Shown here piece after piece: positions 8,301 to 12,599 of a DNA stretch of 12,599 nt; positions within the stretch are counted from its first letter, which is position 1; every line of letters starts with the position of its first letter. The DNA is from an uncultured Acetatifactor sp. (GTDB taxonomy: Bacteria > Bacillota > Clostridia > Lachnospirales > Lachnospiraceae): NCBI GenBank assembly GCA_934394665.1, contig CAKRRS010000083.1:1-12599 (forward strand), in the 5' to 3' direction. The notes under the pieces are model-generated. The model made no database searches and was not told the DNA's origin. It saw only the letters and a program-made list of their open reading frames with translations. Position numbers and translations under genes: made by a program.

Positions 8301-8710
8301 CCCAGTTCATGTTTTTCGGCATAATGCTGTTCTACCAGGATCTCGCCCTGCACCGGGAACTCTTTGCCCTGCACCGGAACGAACAGATCTATGTCTTCCC
8401 TCGTCCGATAGATACGGAACGTAGACTGCCCCAGATGAAAATCCAGGGAAAAATCTCTCTGCAATGTCACACCCAGGTTCCTGATCTGTGCGATCTCATG
8501 ATCTGTCAGCGGCACGAACACTCCGAACTGCCCGTCCTCTCTGTGATGCGCCACTGCACTTTTTTCCGTTCCGTGTATAACAGTCTCCGCCGCTCCGATA
8601 ATGGCCACCACCATATACATGACCAGCGCTACCAGGAAAAACAGTGCCAGATACCGCAGCAGGTTTTCCCGGATATCCCGAAGTACTCGTTTGCTCAATA
8701 TCCTCTGCAT
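5312..8710 (-). CDS. FtsX-family ABC transporter permease with a large repeat-containing extracytoplasmic domain
   Basis: 1132-aa membrane subunit for the ATPase encoded just upstream. A first membrane segment at about residues 18-40 leads to an extracytoplasmic domain (about 41-250, beta-rich, MacB-like). A helical region at about 250-600 has DGVxEL-type xxxLxxG repeats as in YhgE/Pip proteins and three homologous units (about 262-360, 361-476, 477-590). An FtsX core follows with segments at about 635-660, 690-708 and 735-755. A second half has segments near 803-828, 1000-1023, 1052-1072 and 1097-1117 around another extracytoplasmic domain (830-995). LYALGVTRGQ (671-680) and LMKVFGYRKREI (1035-1046) are equivalent cytoplasmic coupling-type motifs of the two halves. 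The ATG at 8710 follows the ATPase TAA by 1 nt, with GGAGG inside the upstream gene. The substrate is unknown. MacB-like mechanotransmission or lipid/peptide export are options. Confidence 0.88.
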   Translation of the reverse strand: MQRILSKRVLRDIRENLLRYLALFFLVALVMYMVVAIIGAAETVIHGTEKSAVAHHREDGQFGVFVPLTDHEIAQIRNLGVTLQRDFSLDFHLGQSTFRIYRTREDIDLFVPVQGKEFPVQGEILVEQHYAEKHELGLGDTVTVGGRDFTVAGIGSTPDYDAAYEKTSDTTVDSNLFGFGFVTDEDYELLKANGQNFRTEDYTYTYLLNGAATDQELKELLQSFALDRDKVTDPYFLEMLADAEETKNDMQDGIQELLDGVSELADGVDELAEHNADLTDAADTLFDAMLEQVNDSLKDAGVEVTLTSGSYEQQLNTMIANPHAYTASVRQDLQDAKKSLEELQEFKDGVKSYTDGVNAASAGGGALVGGMSQITENSGALNQGADAIFGAILGMVNEQLEVQLAPLAAYGIPFSGLTQDGYAAQLDELSTLLKTALPGGQGAAYATGLEQVKAQLNPVAQFRDGVKAYTAGVGEAAGGSQQLFQGLSVLYTASEPLVDGTDAVVDAVMDLVEAQLTESGINVELTAENYKDELDRLMAEGSSVDATLRDSLKEAKDTLADLEDFREGIIDYTDAVNEIADGTRELRDGVQELQDEANDMIDEYFTFDIDNLTQFLVAGDNPRIDAAAGDVVLNKLAGMLSGVILMIMFTYVISVFVVHSIEKESSVIGALYALGVTRGQLLFHYLLNPMLISFLGGAVGCVLGFSKYGTGWQMEDTLTYYSLPPMSIVTPGYLLGYSMVMPPVTAALVNCLVISKKLKRTALSLLRNEQTAGRAGKIRDMHLGNLNFVSRFRIRQLLRELRSAAAVVIGMFICLLILILSVNTYVLCTNFGNACLEETKYAYMYTYKYPTEEVPVGGTPAYAETLKKEAYGYNLDVTVLGIDEDNPYFPIETGKKKNEIVISSAAAQKFGVKVGGKLVLSDEVGERDYAFTVKDIVKFSSGVYVFMDRDAMQELFDQDEDYYNVVFADHALDIDNGRLYATVSRENIEESSQVFSNMMGPMIIMLTAISALIFMIVMYLMMKVMIDRSAFSISLMKVFGYRKREIRKLYLDGNFYVIALGALICIPAAKWGMDLIYPYCISNVAIGMELQYPPQLYGMIYGGILLCYLVINFLLVRRLHKLVPAEVLKNRE

Positions 8711-8711
8711 C

Positions 8712-9413
8712 TTACAAATCCTCCAGTTCTGCCGCCGGCACCCGTTTCTCGTTCCGGTAATTTTTACTGATCTGTCCGTCTTTGATCATGATGACCTGAT
8801 GTACCATATTTTTGATGGAATTGTTATGCGTAACGATCAACATGGTGGTACCGTACTGTCTGTTGATGTCCTCCAGCAGCATCAGAATATCCCGGGAAGT
8901 CTTGGAATCCAGTGCACCCGTCGGCTCATCACACAATAGGAGACTTGGATTTTTAATCAATGCCCTGGCAATGGCACAGCGCTGCTGTTGTCCGCCGGAA
9001 AGCTGTGCCGGGAATTTATTCTGATGTTCCGTAAGCCCCAGCACTTGTAATAATTCTTCCATGTTTAACGGATGCTTTGTCAGATACTGACAGACCTGAA
9101 TGTTCTCTTTTACCGTCAGATTCGGAACCAGATTATAGAACTGGAAGATAAATCCCAGCTTATCTCTCCGGTAATTGGAAAGTGCCTTGCTGCTCATCCC
9201 TGCCACTTCCAGCCCGTCTACCAGGATCGAACCGGAATCCACCGTATCCAGACCGCCGATGCAGTTTAATAAGGTGGATTTGCCGGAACCGCTCGTCCCC
9301 TGAATGACACACATCTCTCCCTGTTCCACACCGGCAGTGATGCCTTTTAACACCTGCACGTAACCGCCGCCTTCACCGTAACTTTTTTTCAGATCCTTTA
9401 CTTCCAGATACAT
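8712..9413 (-). CDS. ABC transporter ATP-binding protein, MacB/LolD type
   Basis: 233-aa cytoplasmic ATPase that powers the adjoining FtsX-type permease. All nucleotide-binding motifs are present: Walker [10 protein letters not shown] at residues 39-47, Q-loop glutamine near 91 ([11 protein letters not shown]), signature LSGGQQQR at 138-145, Walker B LLLCDEP at 158-164, D-loop ALD at 167-169 and the H-loop His at 196. The FYNLVPNLT stretch and the short length are characteristic of the LolD/MacB/FtsE group rather than importers. The ATG at 9413 has GAGGAGG 7 nt upstream. The stop is 1 nt from the permease ATG, so translation is likely coupled. No periplasmic or membrane-fusion partner is visible. 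Upstream lie a TetR-type operator and a Fur-like box. Confidence 0.96.
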   Translation of the reverse strand: MYLEVKDLKKSYGEGGGYVQVLKGITAGVEQGEMCVIQGTSGSGKSTLLNCIGGLDTVDSGSILVDGLEVAGMSSKALSNYRRDKLGFIFQFYNLVPNLTVKENIQVCQYLTKHPLNMEELLQVLGLTEHQNKFPAQLSGGQQQRCAIARALIKNPSLLLCDEPTGALDSKTSRDILMLLEDINRQYGTTMLIVTHNNSIKNMVHQVIMIKDGQISKNYRNEKRVPAAELEDL

Positions 9414-9452
9414 CTTTTTCCCTCCTCACGCCTATGCTCCGCTATTGTTTAA

Positions 9453-9472
9453 TGATAATGATTTTCATTAAC
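9453..9472. promoter_or_regulatory. Fur-like box upstream of the ABC transporter
   Basis: TGATAAT-G-ATTTTCA at 9453-9467 differs at one position from the Gram-positive Fur 7-1-7 motif TGATAATnATTATCA. Against the 19-bp enterobacterial Fur consensus, 9454-9472 matches at 16 positions. It lies 41-60 bp upstream of the ATPase ATG and overlaps the TetR-type palindrome by two or three bases. The site is AT-rich, so a chance match or a related regulator (PerR, Zur) cannot be excluded. Confidence 0.5.
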
Positions 9473-9488
9473 ATAACAGTGTTATGTT
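9470..9488. promoter_or_regulatory. TetR-type operator upstream of the ABC transporter
   Basis: AACATAACAGTGTTATGTT is a perfect 19-bp palindrome about a central G. Its 17-bp core has the same ACATAAC-N3-GTTATGT form as the palindrome in front of tetR (10238-10254). I infer that the TetR protein encoded between the two sites binds both. The exact -10/-35 of this promoter is unclear in this AT-rich stretch. Confidence 0.8.
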
Positions 9489-9502
9489 GTGCTTCTGAAA
9501 TT

Positions 9503-9538
9503 GCACCCGGACAAATTCGGCCTTTCCGATCCGGGTGC
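9503..9538 (-). terminator. Hairpin between tetR and the ABC transporter genes, possible weak terminator
   Basis: A 9-bp GC-rich stem (GCACCCGGA with TCCGGGTGC) encloses a second short stem (TCGG with CCGA) after a 5-nt bulge. It lies 22 nt past the tetR stop. On the minus strand it is followed by AATTTC, not a U-tract, so as an intrinsic terminator it would be weak; it could instead allow partial read-through from tetR into the transporter genes. Confidence 0.45.
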
Positions 9539-9560
9539 CTTGTATTCTCATCATGCCTCT

Positions 9561-10199
9561 CTATTCTTCCGACATCATTCCCAACCAGCCGCGGGTCAGA
9601 TATCTGGTCAGTGCGTCAATATGCTTCAGTGCTACGCGCTCTTCCTCCTCATGTAAAAACAGATGTGCAAACGTATCCACCATGATATGTGCCATCCAAT
9701 GTGTCATGTAATCATCCACCCTCGGTTTCCCGGCGGCACTCGTCACCGCATCGCACAAGCTCCTGTACTGCTTCTCCGAAATATCCACGATCTCATCCGC
9801 GCAATTTTCAAAACGCGATCCCTGTGCTTTGGTCAGAAGCAGTAAAAATGCAGCCCTGTTCGCATACATGTGCCGGATGATCTGTCTGGAAGCCTCCAGA
9901 TCCGCGTTATCGGACAGATCCAGCTGTGCCACCTGTTCTTCGTGGTCGATCTCTGTGGTATAATGCTTCTCCATGGTTCCGTAGAGCTGTTTTAGCGGTT
10001 CCTCCACCAGTGCTCCGAAGAGATCCTCCTTATCTTTAAAAAAGAAATACAGCGCACCGGTCGTCACTCCGGCATCCTTGCAGATATTGCGCAGGGACGC
10101 CTTCATATATCCTTTTGCCAGGAACTCTTTCTTCGCGCATTCCAGAAGCTTTTTTCTGGTCTCTTTATTTTCCGTTTGTGTTTCCTGTGTATGTGGCAT
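9561..10199 (-). CDS. TetR/AcrR-family transcriptional repressor
   Basis: 212-aa DNA-binding regulator, predicted to repress itself and the downstream ABC transporter until a ligand binds. The N-terminal TetR helix-turn-helix spans about residues 13-60: RKKLLECAKKEFLAKGY, then LRNICKDAGVTTGALYFFFKDKEDLF with the recognition helix at about 45-54. The C-terminal ligand and dimer domain (about 65-205) is helical and not assignable by eye to a named subclass. A GWLG motif close to the end recalls TetR proteins of multidrug ABC loci in Clostridia. The ATG at 10199 is preceded by GGAG and AAGG; an in-frame stop shortly upstream excludes an earlier start. Transcription starts from a consensus promoter overlapped by a matching palindromic operator, indicating autoregulation. 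The ligand is unknown. Confidence 0.95.
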   Translation of the reverse strand: MPHTQETQTENKETRKKLLECAKKEFLAKGYMKASLRNICKDAGVTTGALYFFFKDKEDLFGALVEEPLKQLYGTMEKHYTTEIDHEEQVAQLDLSDNADLEASRQIIRHMYANRAAFLLLLTKAQGSRFENCADEIVDISEKQYRSLCDAVTSAAGKPRVDDYMTHWMAHIMVDTFAHLFLHEEEERVALKHIDALTRYLTRGWLGMMSEE

Positions 10200-10237
10200 T
10201 TCCTTGCGTCTCCATTATCACATCTGTTCAATCGTTC

Positions 10238-10254
10238 ACATAACGACGTTATGT
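10238..10254. promoter_or_regulatory. TetR-type operator over the tetR start site
   Basis: ACATAACGACGTTATGT is a perfect 17-bp palindrome lying 4 bp downstream of the -10 box, so it covers the predicted start of transcription. It differs from the transporter-side palindrome only in the central three bases (GAC against AGT), which supports one common regulator. Confidence 0.85.
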
Positions 10255-10258
10255 TTGA

Positions 10259-10287
10259 ATTATAAATAAAAACAGGATCACTGTCAA
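10259..10287 (-). promoter_or_regulatory. Consensus sigma-A promoter of tetR
   Basis: On the minus strand TTGACA (10287-10282), a 17-bp spacer and TATAAT (10264-10259) match the sigma-A consensus in all twelve positions. The -35 lies in the loop of an inverted repeat (10265-10300). Start of transcription is expected near 10252, inside the operator palindrome. Confidence 0.9.
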
Positions 10288-10300
10288 CCCTGTTTTTATT
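10265..10300. terminator. Probable bidirectional terminator overlapping the tetR promoter
   Basis: AATAAAAACAGG and CCTGTTTTTATT form a perfect 12-bp inverted repeat with a 12-nt loop. Either strand gives a stem with a TTTTTATT run on its 3' side. It lies 20 nt beyond the stop of the small coiled-coil gene and would end that transcript. Only three G-C pairs and a long loop make it a weak terminator. Confidence 0.5.
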
Positions 10301-10319
10301 CACATCATTTACGATGATT

Positions 10320-10598
10320 CTATTTCGTTTTCAGCTGCTCGATCTTCTCCTGCAGATCCGCAATAGCTCTCTGACTGTTCTTAATGGTCTCACACTGCTT
10401 CTCAAAAGGAGGTTCCGGCATATCACTGTACTGCTCATAATAGATCTTGCCAATTTCCAGATAATTTTTCTTCATGATTTCTTCGCAGGTAGAAATCTGG
10501 CTCTTCAGATTTGCAATGGCTGCCAGCTCTTTTGCCTTGTCTGCCGCTGCTTTTCCTTTTTCGGTAATGGTATCCCCGATTTTCTCTATAAAATCCAT
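10320..10598 (-). CDS. Small charged coiled-coil protein, function unknown
   Basis: 92-aa predicted cytoplasmic protein. It opens MDFIEKIGDTITEKGKAAAD, an amphipathic helical start, continues with AKELAAIANLKSQISTCEEIM, then YLEIGKIYYEQYSD, and ends in a helical KNSQRAIADLQEKIEQLKTK. Most of the chain should be alpha-helical and likely coiled coil. It resembles small Lachnospiraceae proteins of the form dKvGdtI..KGK...KAKdla...LnsQI, many of which carry a C-terminal zinc ribbon; this one stops before any ribbon and has only two isolated cysteines. The ATG at 10598 has AAGGAG 8 nt upstream, and a clear promoter lies 86 nt or more upstream. It is transcribed divergently from the 95-aa gene. No function can be assigned. 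Confidence 0.8.
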   Translation of the reverse strand: MDFIEKIGDTITEKGKAAADKAKELAAIANLKSQISTCEEIMKKNYLEIGKIYYEQYSDMPEPPFEKQCETIKNSQRAIADLQEKIEQLKTK

Positions 10599-10683
10599 AG
10601 TATGATCTCCTTTCTCTTCCAGCGCTTCACTACTGTGCCCGATGCTTCAGGACCTCATGTGCAAAAATACTCTGAACAGTTAT

Positions 10684-10712
10684 ATTGTACCTTTTTCCGG
10701 ATACTGCGTCAA
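10684..10712 (-). promoter_or_regulatory. Predicted sigma-A promoter of the coiled-coil gene
   Basis: On the minus strand TTGACG (10712-10707), 17 bp, TACAAT (10689-10684). The leader to the ATG is about 80 nt. It stands back-to-back with the plus-strand promoter at 10726-10755, the two -35 boxes being 13 bp apart. Confidence 0.75.
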
Positions 10713-10725
10713 GCGCAAGCACTAC

Positions 10726-10755
10726 TTGCACATTTCCAGACGTCTGTGCTATAAT
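10726..10755 (+). promoter_or_regulatory. Predicted sigma-A promoter of the 95-aa gene
   Basis: TTGCAC (10726-10731), 18-bp spacer, TATAAT (10750-10755), followed about 17 nt later by AGGAGGTGA, a near-complete anti-Shine-Dalgarno complement, 4 nt before the ATG. The leader is very short. Confidence 0.75.
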
Positions 10756-10784
10756 CGCATTGTAATTCCACAGGAGGTGACATC

Positions 10785-11072
10785 ATGCAGCCGCTATATA
10801 CAACTTTAAAAGTCAATAACGAAATTGAATTGTGTGAAGTATCTGATCCTGATTGCAAGCAGCTCATCGAAAGAGCTCTTTTGAAAAATCGGATTTCTTA
10901 TTATATCCGCTGGCCAAAATCTTCTCTCTTCAACAGGAAAAAAGAGGCCTGTATCATTTGTATTAATGATAATGTCAGAGATGCTGCCGAAGAGATTGTC
11001 CGTGGCATCTGTGATGAATCCGGCTACAACGTGCGCTTTATTTTGAAGCATTCCACGAATAATTATTTGTAG
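10785..11072 (+). CDS. 95-aa protein of unknown function
   Basis: The product starts MQPLYTTLKVNNEIELCEV and continues SDPDCKQLIERALLKNRISYYIRW, a FNRKKEACIICINDN segment, and RDAAEEIVRGI. Alternating strand and helix patterns (a beta segment, a helix over CKQLIERALLKN, a strand SYYIRW, a strand ACIICIND, a helix RDAAEEIVRGI) suggest a small alpha/beta ferredoxin-like fold, reminiscent of small DUF2007-type proteins, but I cannot confirm a family. It is cytoplasmic with no membrane segment. The CIIC tetrapeptide is in a predicted strand, so metal binding is not evident. The start is certain: AGGAGGTGA ends 4 nt before the ATG and a TATAAT promoter lies just upstream. The antisense reading frame is incidental. 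Confidence 0.75.
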   Translation: MQPLYTTLKVNNEIELCEVSDPDCKQLIERALLKNRISYYIRWPKSSLFNRKKEACIICINDNVRDAAEEIVRGICDESGYNVRFILKHSTNNYL

Positions 11073-11140
11073 CAGAGATCGTTGACGTCGTTCATACAGC
11101 ATTATGATTTTATAAATTTTTAAGATTTTTTGTTTATTAA

Positions 11141-11169
11141 TTGACATTTTCTTACATATGGTTCATAAT
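11141..11169 (+). promoter_or_regulatory. Predicted sigma-A promoter of the TM2 gene
   Basis: TTGACA (11141-11146), 17 bp, CATAAT (11164-11169), a near-consensus pair. AAGGAGGGG at 11188-11196 lies 8 nt before the ATG. The region from 11073 is AT-rich, and I see no convincing terminator for the 95-aa gene in it. Confidence 0.8.
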
Positions 11170-11204
11170 AAGTTTAAATTTAAAACTAAGGAGGGGATCT
11201 TCAA

Positions 11205-11444
11205 ATGGAAAAACGTGTTAACAAGCATGTGTTTGCATGGGTATTTTGTTTTTTACTTGGTGAGTTAGGTGTTGACAGATTTGTCAGAGGTCAGGTTGGT
11301 CTCGGAATTCTGAAGCTCATCACCGTTGGTGGATGTGGCGTATGGAGTCTGGTTGACTGGATCATTGCTCTTACAAAAGTATATGGTTCTGCTTCTGCTA
11401 ATTCCGATGAAATCGTATTTGTAGATGGAAAGTACACCGTATAA
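11205..11444 (+). CDS. TM2 domain-containing membrane protein
   Basis: 79-aa membrane protein with a TM2 domain (two transmembrane helices joined by a short conserved turn). Helix one spans about residues 9-21 (FAWVFCFLLGELG), followed by the family turn DRFVRGQVGLGILKL at 24-38 and helix two at about 38-57, including the GVWSLVDWI motif (45-53) that ends most TM2 domains. The usual H(R)FY of the turn reads DRFV here. A short hydrophilic C-terminal tail follows (about 60-79). The molecular role of bacterial TM2 proteins is unsettled. The start has an excellent ribosome binding site and a strong promoter. The gene is followed by a strong hairpin terminator and then a DUF2752 gene on the same strand, a neighbour often found with TM2 genes in Clostridia. 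Confidence 0.92.
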   Translation: MEKRVNKHVFAWVFCFLLGELGVDRFVRGQVGLGILKLITVGGCGVWSLVDWIIALTKVYGSASANSDEIVFVDGKYTV

Positions 11445-11454
11445 ACTAAAAATC

Positions 11455-11491
11455 AAAAAAGCTTTTGTCGTTTCCGGCAAAAGCTTTTTTT
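11455..11491 (+). terminator. Intrinsic terminator after the TM2 gene
   Basis: A 16-bp stem (AAAAAAGCTTTTGTCG with CGGCAAAAGCTTTTTT, one G-U pair) with loop TTTC and a run of seven Ts. It starts 11 nt past the TM2 stop and ends 20 nt before the next ATG, so the DUF2752 gene depends on read-through or an internal start. Confidence 0.9.
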
Positions 11492-11511
11492 GATTTGATC
11501 GATTGTGAAGC

Positions 11512-11910
11512 ATGAAAAAGAATTTAAAATATATTTTATTCCTTATTTTTATGATTACTGTATTCTTGTTATCCTTGTGGATTATGGGCTATCAATGTCC
11601 TCTGCTTTTCTTTTTTGGTATTCCATGCCCTTTTTGTGGAATGACCCGGGCTTTTTTATGTGTCTTAAGAGGGGATTTCCTTAGTGCCTTTTATTTTCAT
11701 CCACTGTGGCCTGTGGTATTGGGTCTGTTCATTATTTTCATTCTCTACAGTTTCCGGATTCTTCACTTATCGGATCAGTGGATCAATCATGGAGCCTTGG
11801 TCATCGGAATCCTGTTTTTACTCTGCTTTATCTTAAGGCACATGACGCATTCACCCATCATACAAATCGATCTCACAAAAGGATTTCTGTATTCCGTATT
11901 GTTTTCCTAA
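11512..11910 (+). CDS. DUF2752 family membrane protein
   Basis: 132-aa integral membrane protein of unknown biochemical role. The signature CPFCGMTRA is at residues 39-47, followed by LRGDFLSAFYFHP at 52-64, both diagnostic of DUF2752 (the two cysteines and GMTRA are near-invariant). Hydrophobic segments lie at about 6-26, 64-83 and 94-110, with the conserved motif between the first two. The ATG at 11512 has only a weak GTGAAG-like ribosome binding site, in contrast to its neighbours, and follows a terminator by 20 nt, suggesting low expression or coupling to read-through from the TM2 gene. The C-terminus (about residues 112-132) is less conserved in type. The family assignment is confident; function is not known. 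Confidence 0.9.
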   Translation: MKKNLKYILFLIFMITVFLLSLWIMGYQCPLLFFFGIPCPFCGMTRAFLCVLRGDFLSAFYFHPLWPVVLGLFIIFILYSFRILHLSDQWINHGALVIGILFLLCFILRHMTHSPIIQIDLTKGFLYSVLFS

Positions 11911-11938
11911 AAAAAGGAGCTGTAAAAACAGCTCCTTT
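11908..11938. terminator. Bidirectional terminator between DUF2752 and the zinc-ribbon gene
   Basis: AAAGGAGCTGT and ACAGCTCCTTT form a perfect 11-bp stem around AAAA (11913-11938). On the minus strand the stem runs directly into TTTTTTT, making a strong terminator for the zinc-ribbon gene. On the plus strand only TTTCT follows, so it works less well there. The plus-strand DUF2752 stop is at 11908-11910, at the base of the structure. Confidence 0.85.
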
Positions 11939-11958
11939 CTCCATCTCAGCACCCGTTA

Positions 11959-12177
11959 TCAGTCAAAATCGAATTTGGTATAACGCTCATACATAGCGCC
12001 ATAACGGAATCTTGCCATTTCATTTTTCTGCAGGACATCCTCCTCGGAGCCTCTGTACTGACAGCGCAGGCAATAGTACTCCTTCTTATCCTTATCGTAG
12101 AACATATCCATATCGATATCTCTCATGAAGCAAGAGGGACATCTGTAGTTTAATTTGCCTTTTCCAGCTTGAGCCAT
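11959..12177 (-). CDS. Small zinc-ribbon protein (two CXXC motifs)
   Basis: 72-aa cytoplasmic protein with YRCPSC (Cys 13 and 16) and YYCLRC (Cys 36 and 39) flanking a 20-residue acidic loop, a typical zinc ribbon. A polar C-terminus containing RFRYGAMYERYTKFDFD follows. The ATG at 12177 has AAGGAGG 10 nt upstream, located inside the end of the preceding gene; the two genes overlap by 28 nt in different frames, so translation is likely coupled. It is the last gene of its unit, ending 21 nt before a strong terminator. The function is unknown: zinc binding and nucleic-acid or protein contact are possible but not shown by the sequence. Confidence 0.85.
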   Translation of the reverse strand: MAQAGKGKLNYRCPSCFMRDIDMDMFYDKDKKEYYCLRCQYRGSEEDVLQKNEMARFRYGAMYERYTKFDFD

Positions 12178-12599
12178 GTTGCAACGACCTCCTTATCCTT
12201 GATTTTGGAATTGTAACCCAGTGTAAACATCGGGGAGAATGCATATCCTTCCTTCACATATCCGACAGCGCCTTCTGCATTGGTGCTCATGGATACTGCG
12301 GTCTCGATCTGAGGAATGACAGCTCTTACTTCGTCAGCCTCTGCCTTCTCCATCTCACGGCACTTGTACTCGTAATCCAGAGTCTCTGCCTCGTCACCCT
12401 TTTTGGTGCTTAAGGTGATACCCAGCATATCCTCGGAATACTCTGTGGTACCGTAGCATGCCACGATATACTCGTTCAGTTCTACTTCAGCGTTCGGATC
12501 GCTCATCTCCAGGATCTTACGCTCGATCTTGATCGCAGAGCTGCCCTCCTCGAAGGAAACGATGGTCTGTAATTTTACGGTCAGATCGTAGAACTCGAT
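12150..12599 (-). CDS. Unrecognised protein, C-terminal 149 residues (5' end outside window)
   Basis: The frame is open from the right edge of the window to the TAA at 12150. The visible part starts IEFYDLTVKLQTIVSFEEG and contains the conserved-looking stretches VELNEYIVACYGTTEYSEDM and GYVKEGYAFSPMFTLGYNSK, then ends WLKLEKAN. It is acidic, with many alternating hydrophobic residues suggesting beta structure, and has no transmembrane segment in this part. An internal ATG at 12506 is not preceded by a convincing ribosome binding site and the frame reads through it, so the start lies beyond the window. I do not recognise the family. It overlaps the following zinc-ribbon gene by 28 nt and is presumably co-transcribed with it. 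Confidence 0.75.
   Translation of the reverse strand: MEFYDLTVKLQTIVSFEEGSSAIKIERKILEMSDPNAEVELNEYIVACYGTTEYSEDMLGITLSTKKGDEAETLDYEYKCREMEKAEADEVRAVIPQIETAVSMSTNAEGAVGYVKEGYAFSPMFTLGYNSKIKDKEVVATWLKLEKAN

Noticed and set aside
7750..8770. Plus-strand open frames opposite the permease and the end of the ATPase gene
   Set aside because: Their sequence is low-complexity, His/Pro/Ser-rich translation of the complement of a well-supported transporter gene; no start signals.
10806..11147. 113-codon minus-strand frame opposite the 95-aa gene
   Set aside because: The plus-strand gene has a consensus promoter and near-perfect ribosome binding site; the antisense frame has neither.
1..12599. tRNA, rRNA, CRISPR array, insertion sequence, prophage or attachment site
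   Set aside because: No cloverleaf, direct-repeat array, transposase or integrase motif was found on either strand.

Overview
The window looks like a chromosomal segment of a Firmicute of class Clostridia, most likely a Lachnospiraceae-type gut anaerobe. This is inferred from strong AGGAGG ribosome binding sites, sigma-A promoters with 17-18 bp spacers, a class I PurE next to PurM, and small protein families (DUF6142, TM2 plus DUF2752, an M29 peptidase with a long N-terminal extension) typical of that group. I see no rRNA, tRNA, CRISPR array, insertion sequence or phage gene. Most genes are on the minus strand; one island of three small genes (10785-11910) is on the plus strand.

Layout from left to right. 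1-1376 holds purM (3' end outside the window) and purE, two de novo purine genes transcribed leftward from a promoter near 1509-1537. Their 125-nt leader carries a striking 15-bp inverted repeat. 1598-3676 is a 692-aa M29-type metallo-aminopeptidase. 3811-4404 holds two small membrane proteins (105 aa DUF6142-like and 50 aa) separated by an intrinsic terminator. 4532-5209 is pyrE, a pyrimidine gene with its own promoter.

5312-10199 is a self-contained transport and regulation module: a TetR-family repressor (10199-9561), an ABC ATPase of the MacB/LolD type (9413-8712) and a 1132-aa FtsX-type permease (8710-5312). The extracytoplasmic part of the permease contains three homologous repeats of about 100-115 residues. 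Two near-identical palindromes (ACATAAC-N3-GTTATGT) lie upstream of tetR and upstream of the ABC pair, so the repressor very probably controls both. A Fur-like box abuts the second palindrome, suggesting iron input as well. This is the most interesting part of the window.

10320-10598 is a small coiled-coil protein. It is divergent from a 95-aa protein of unknown function (10785-11072), followed by a TM2-domain protein and a DUF2752 protein with a terminator hairpin between them. A bidirectional terminator (11908-11938) separates this island from two overlapping minus-strand genes at the right edge: a 72-aa CXXC zinc-ribbon protein and the 3' end of an unrecognised gene. All family calls come from reading motifs by eye; no database search was possible.
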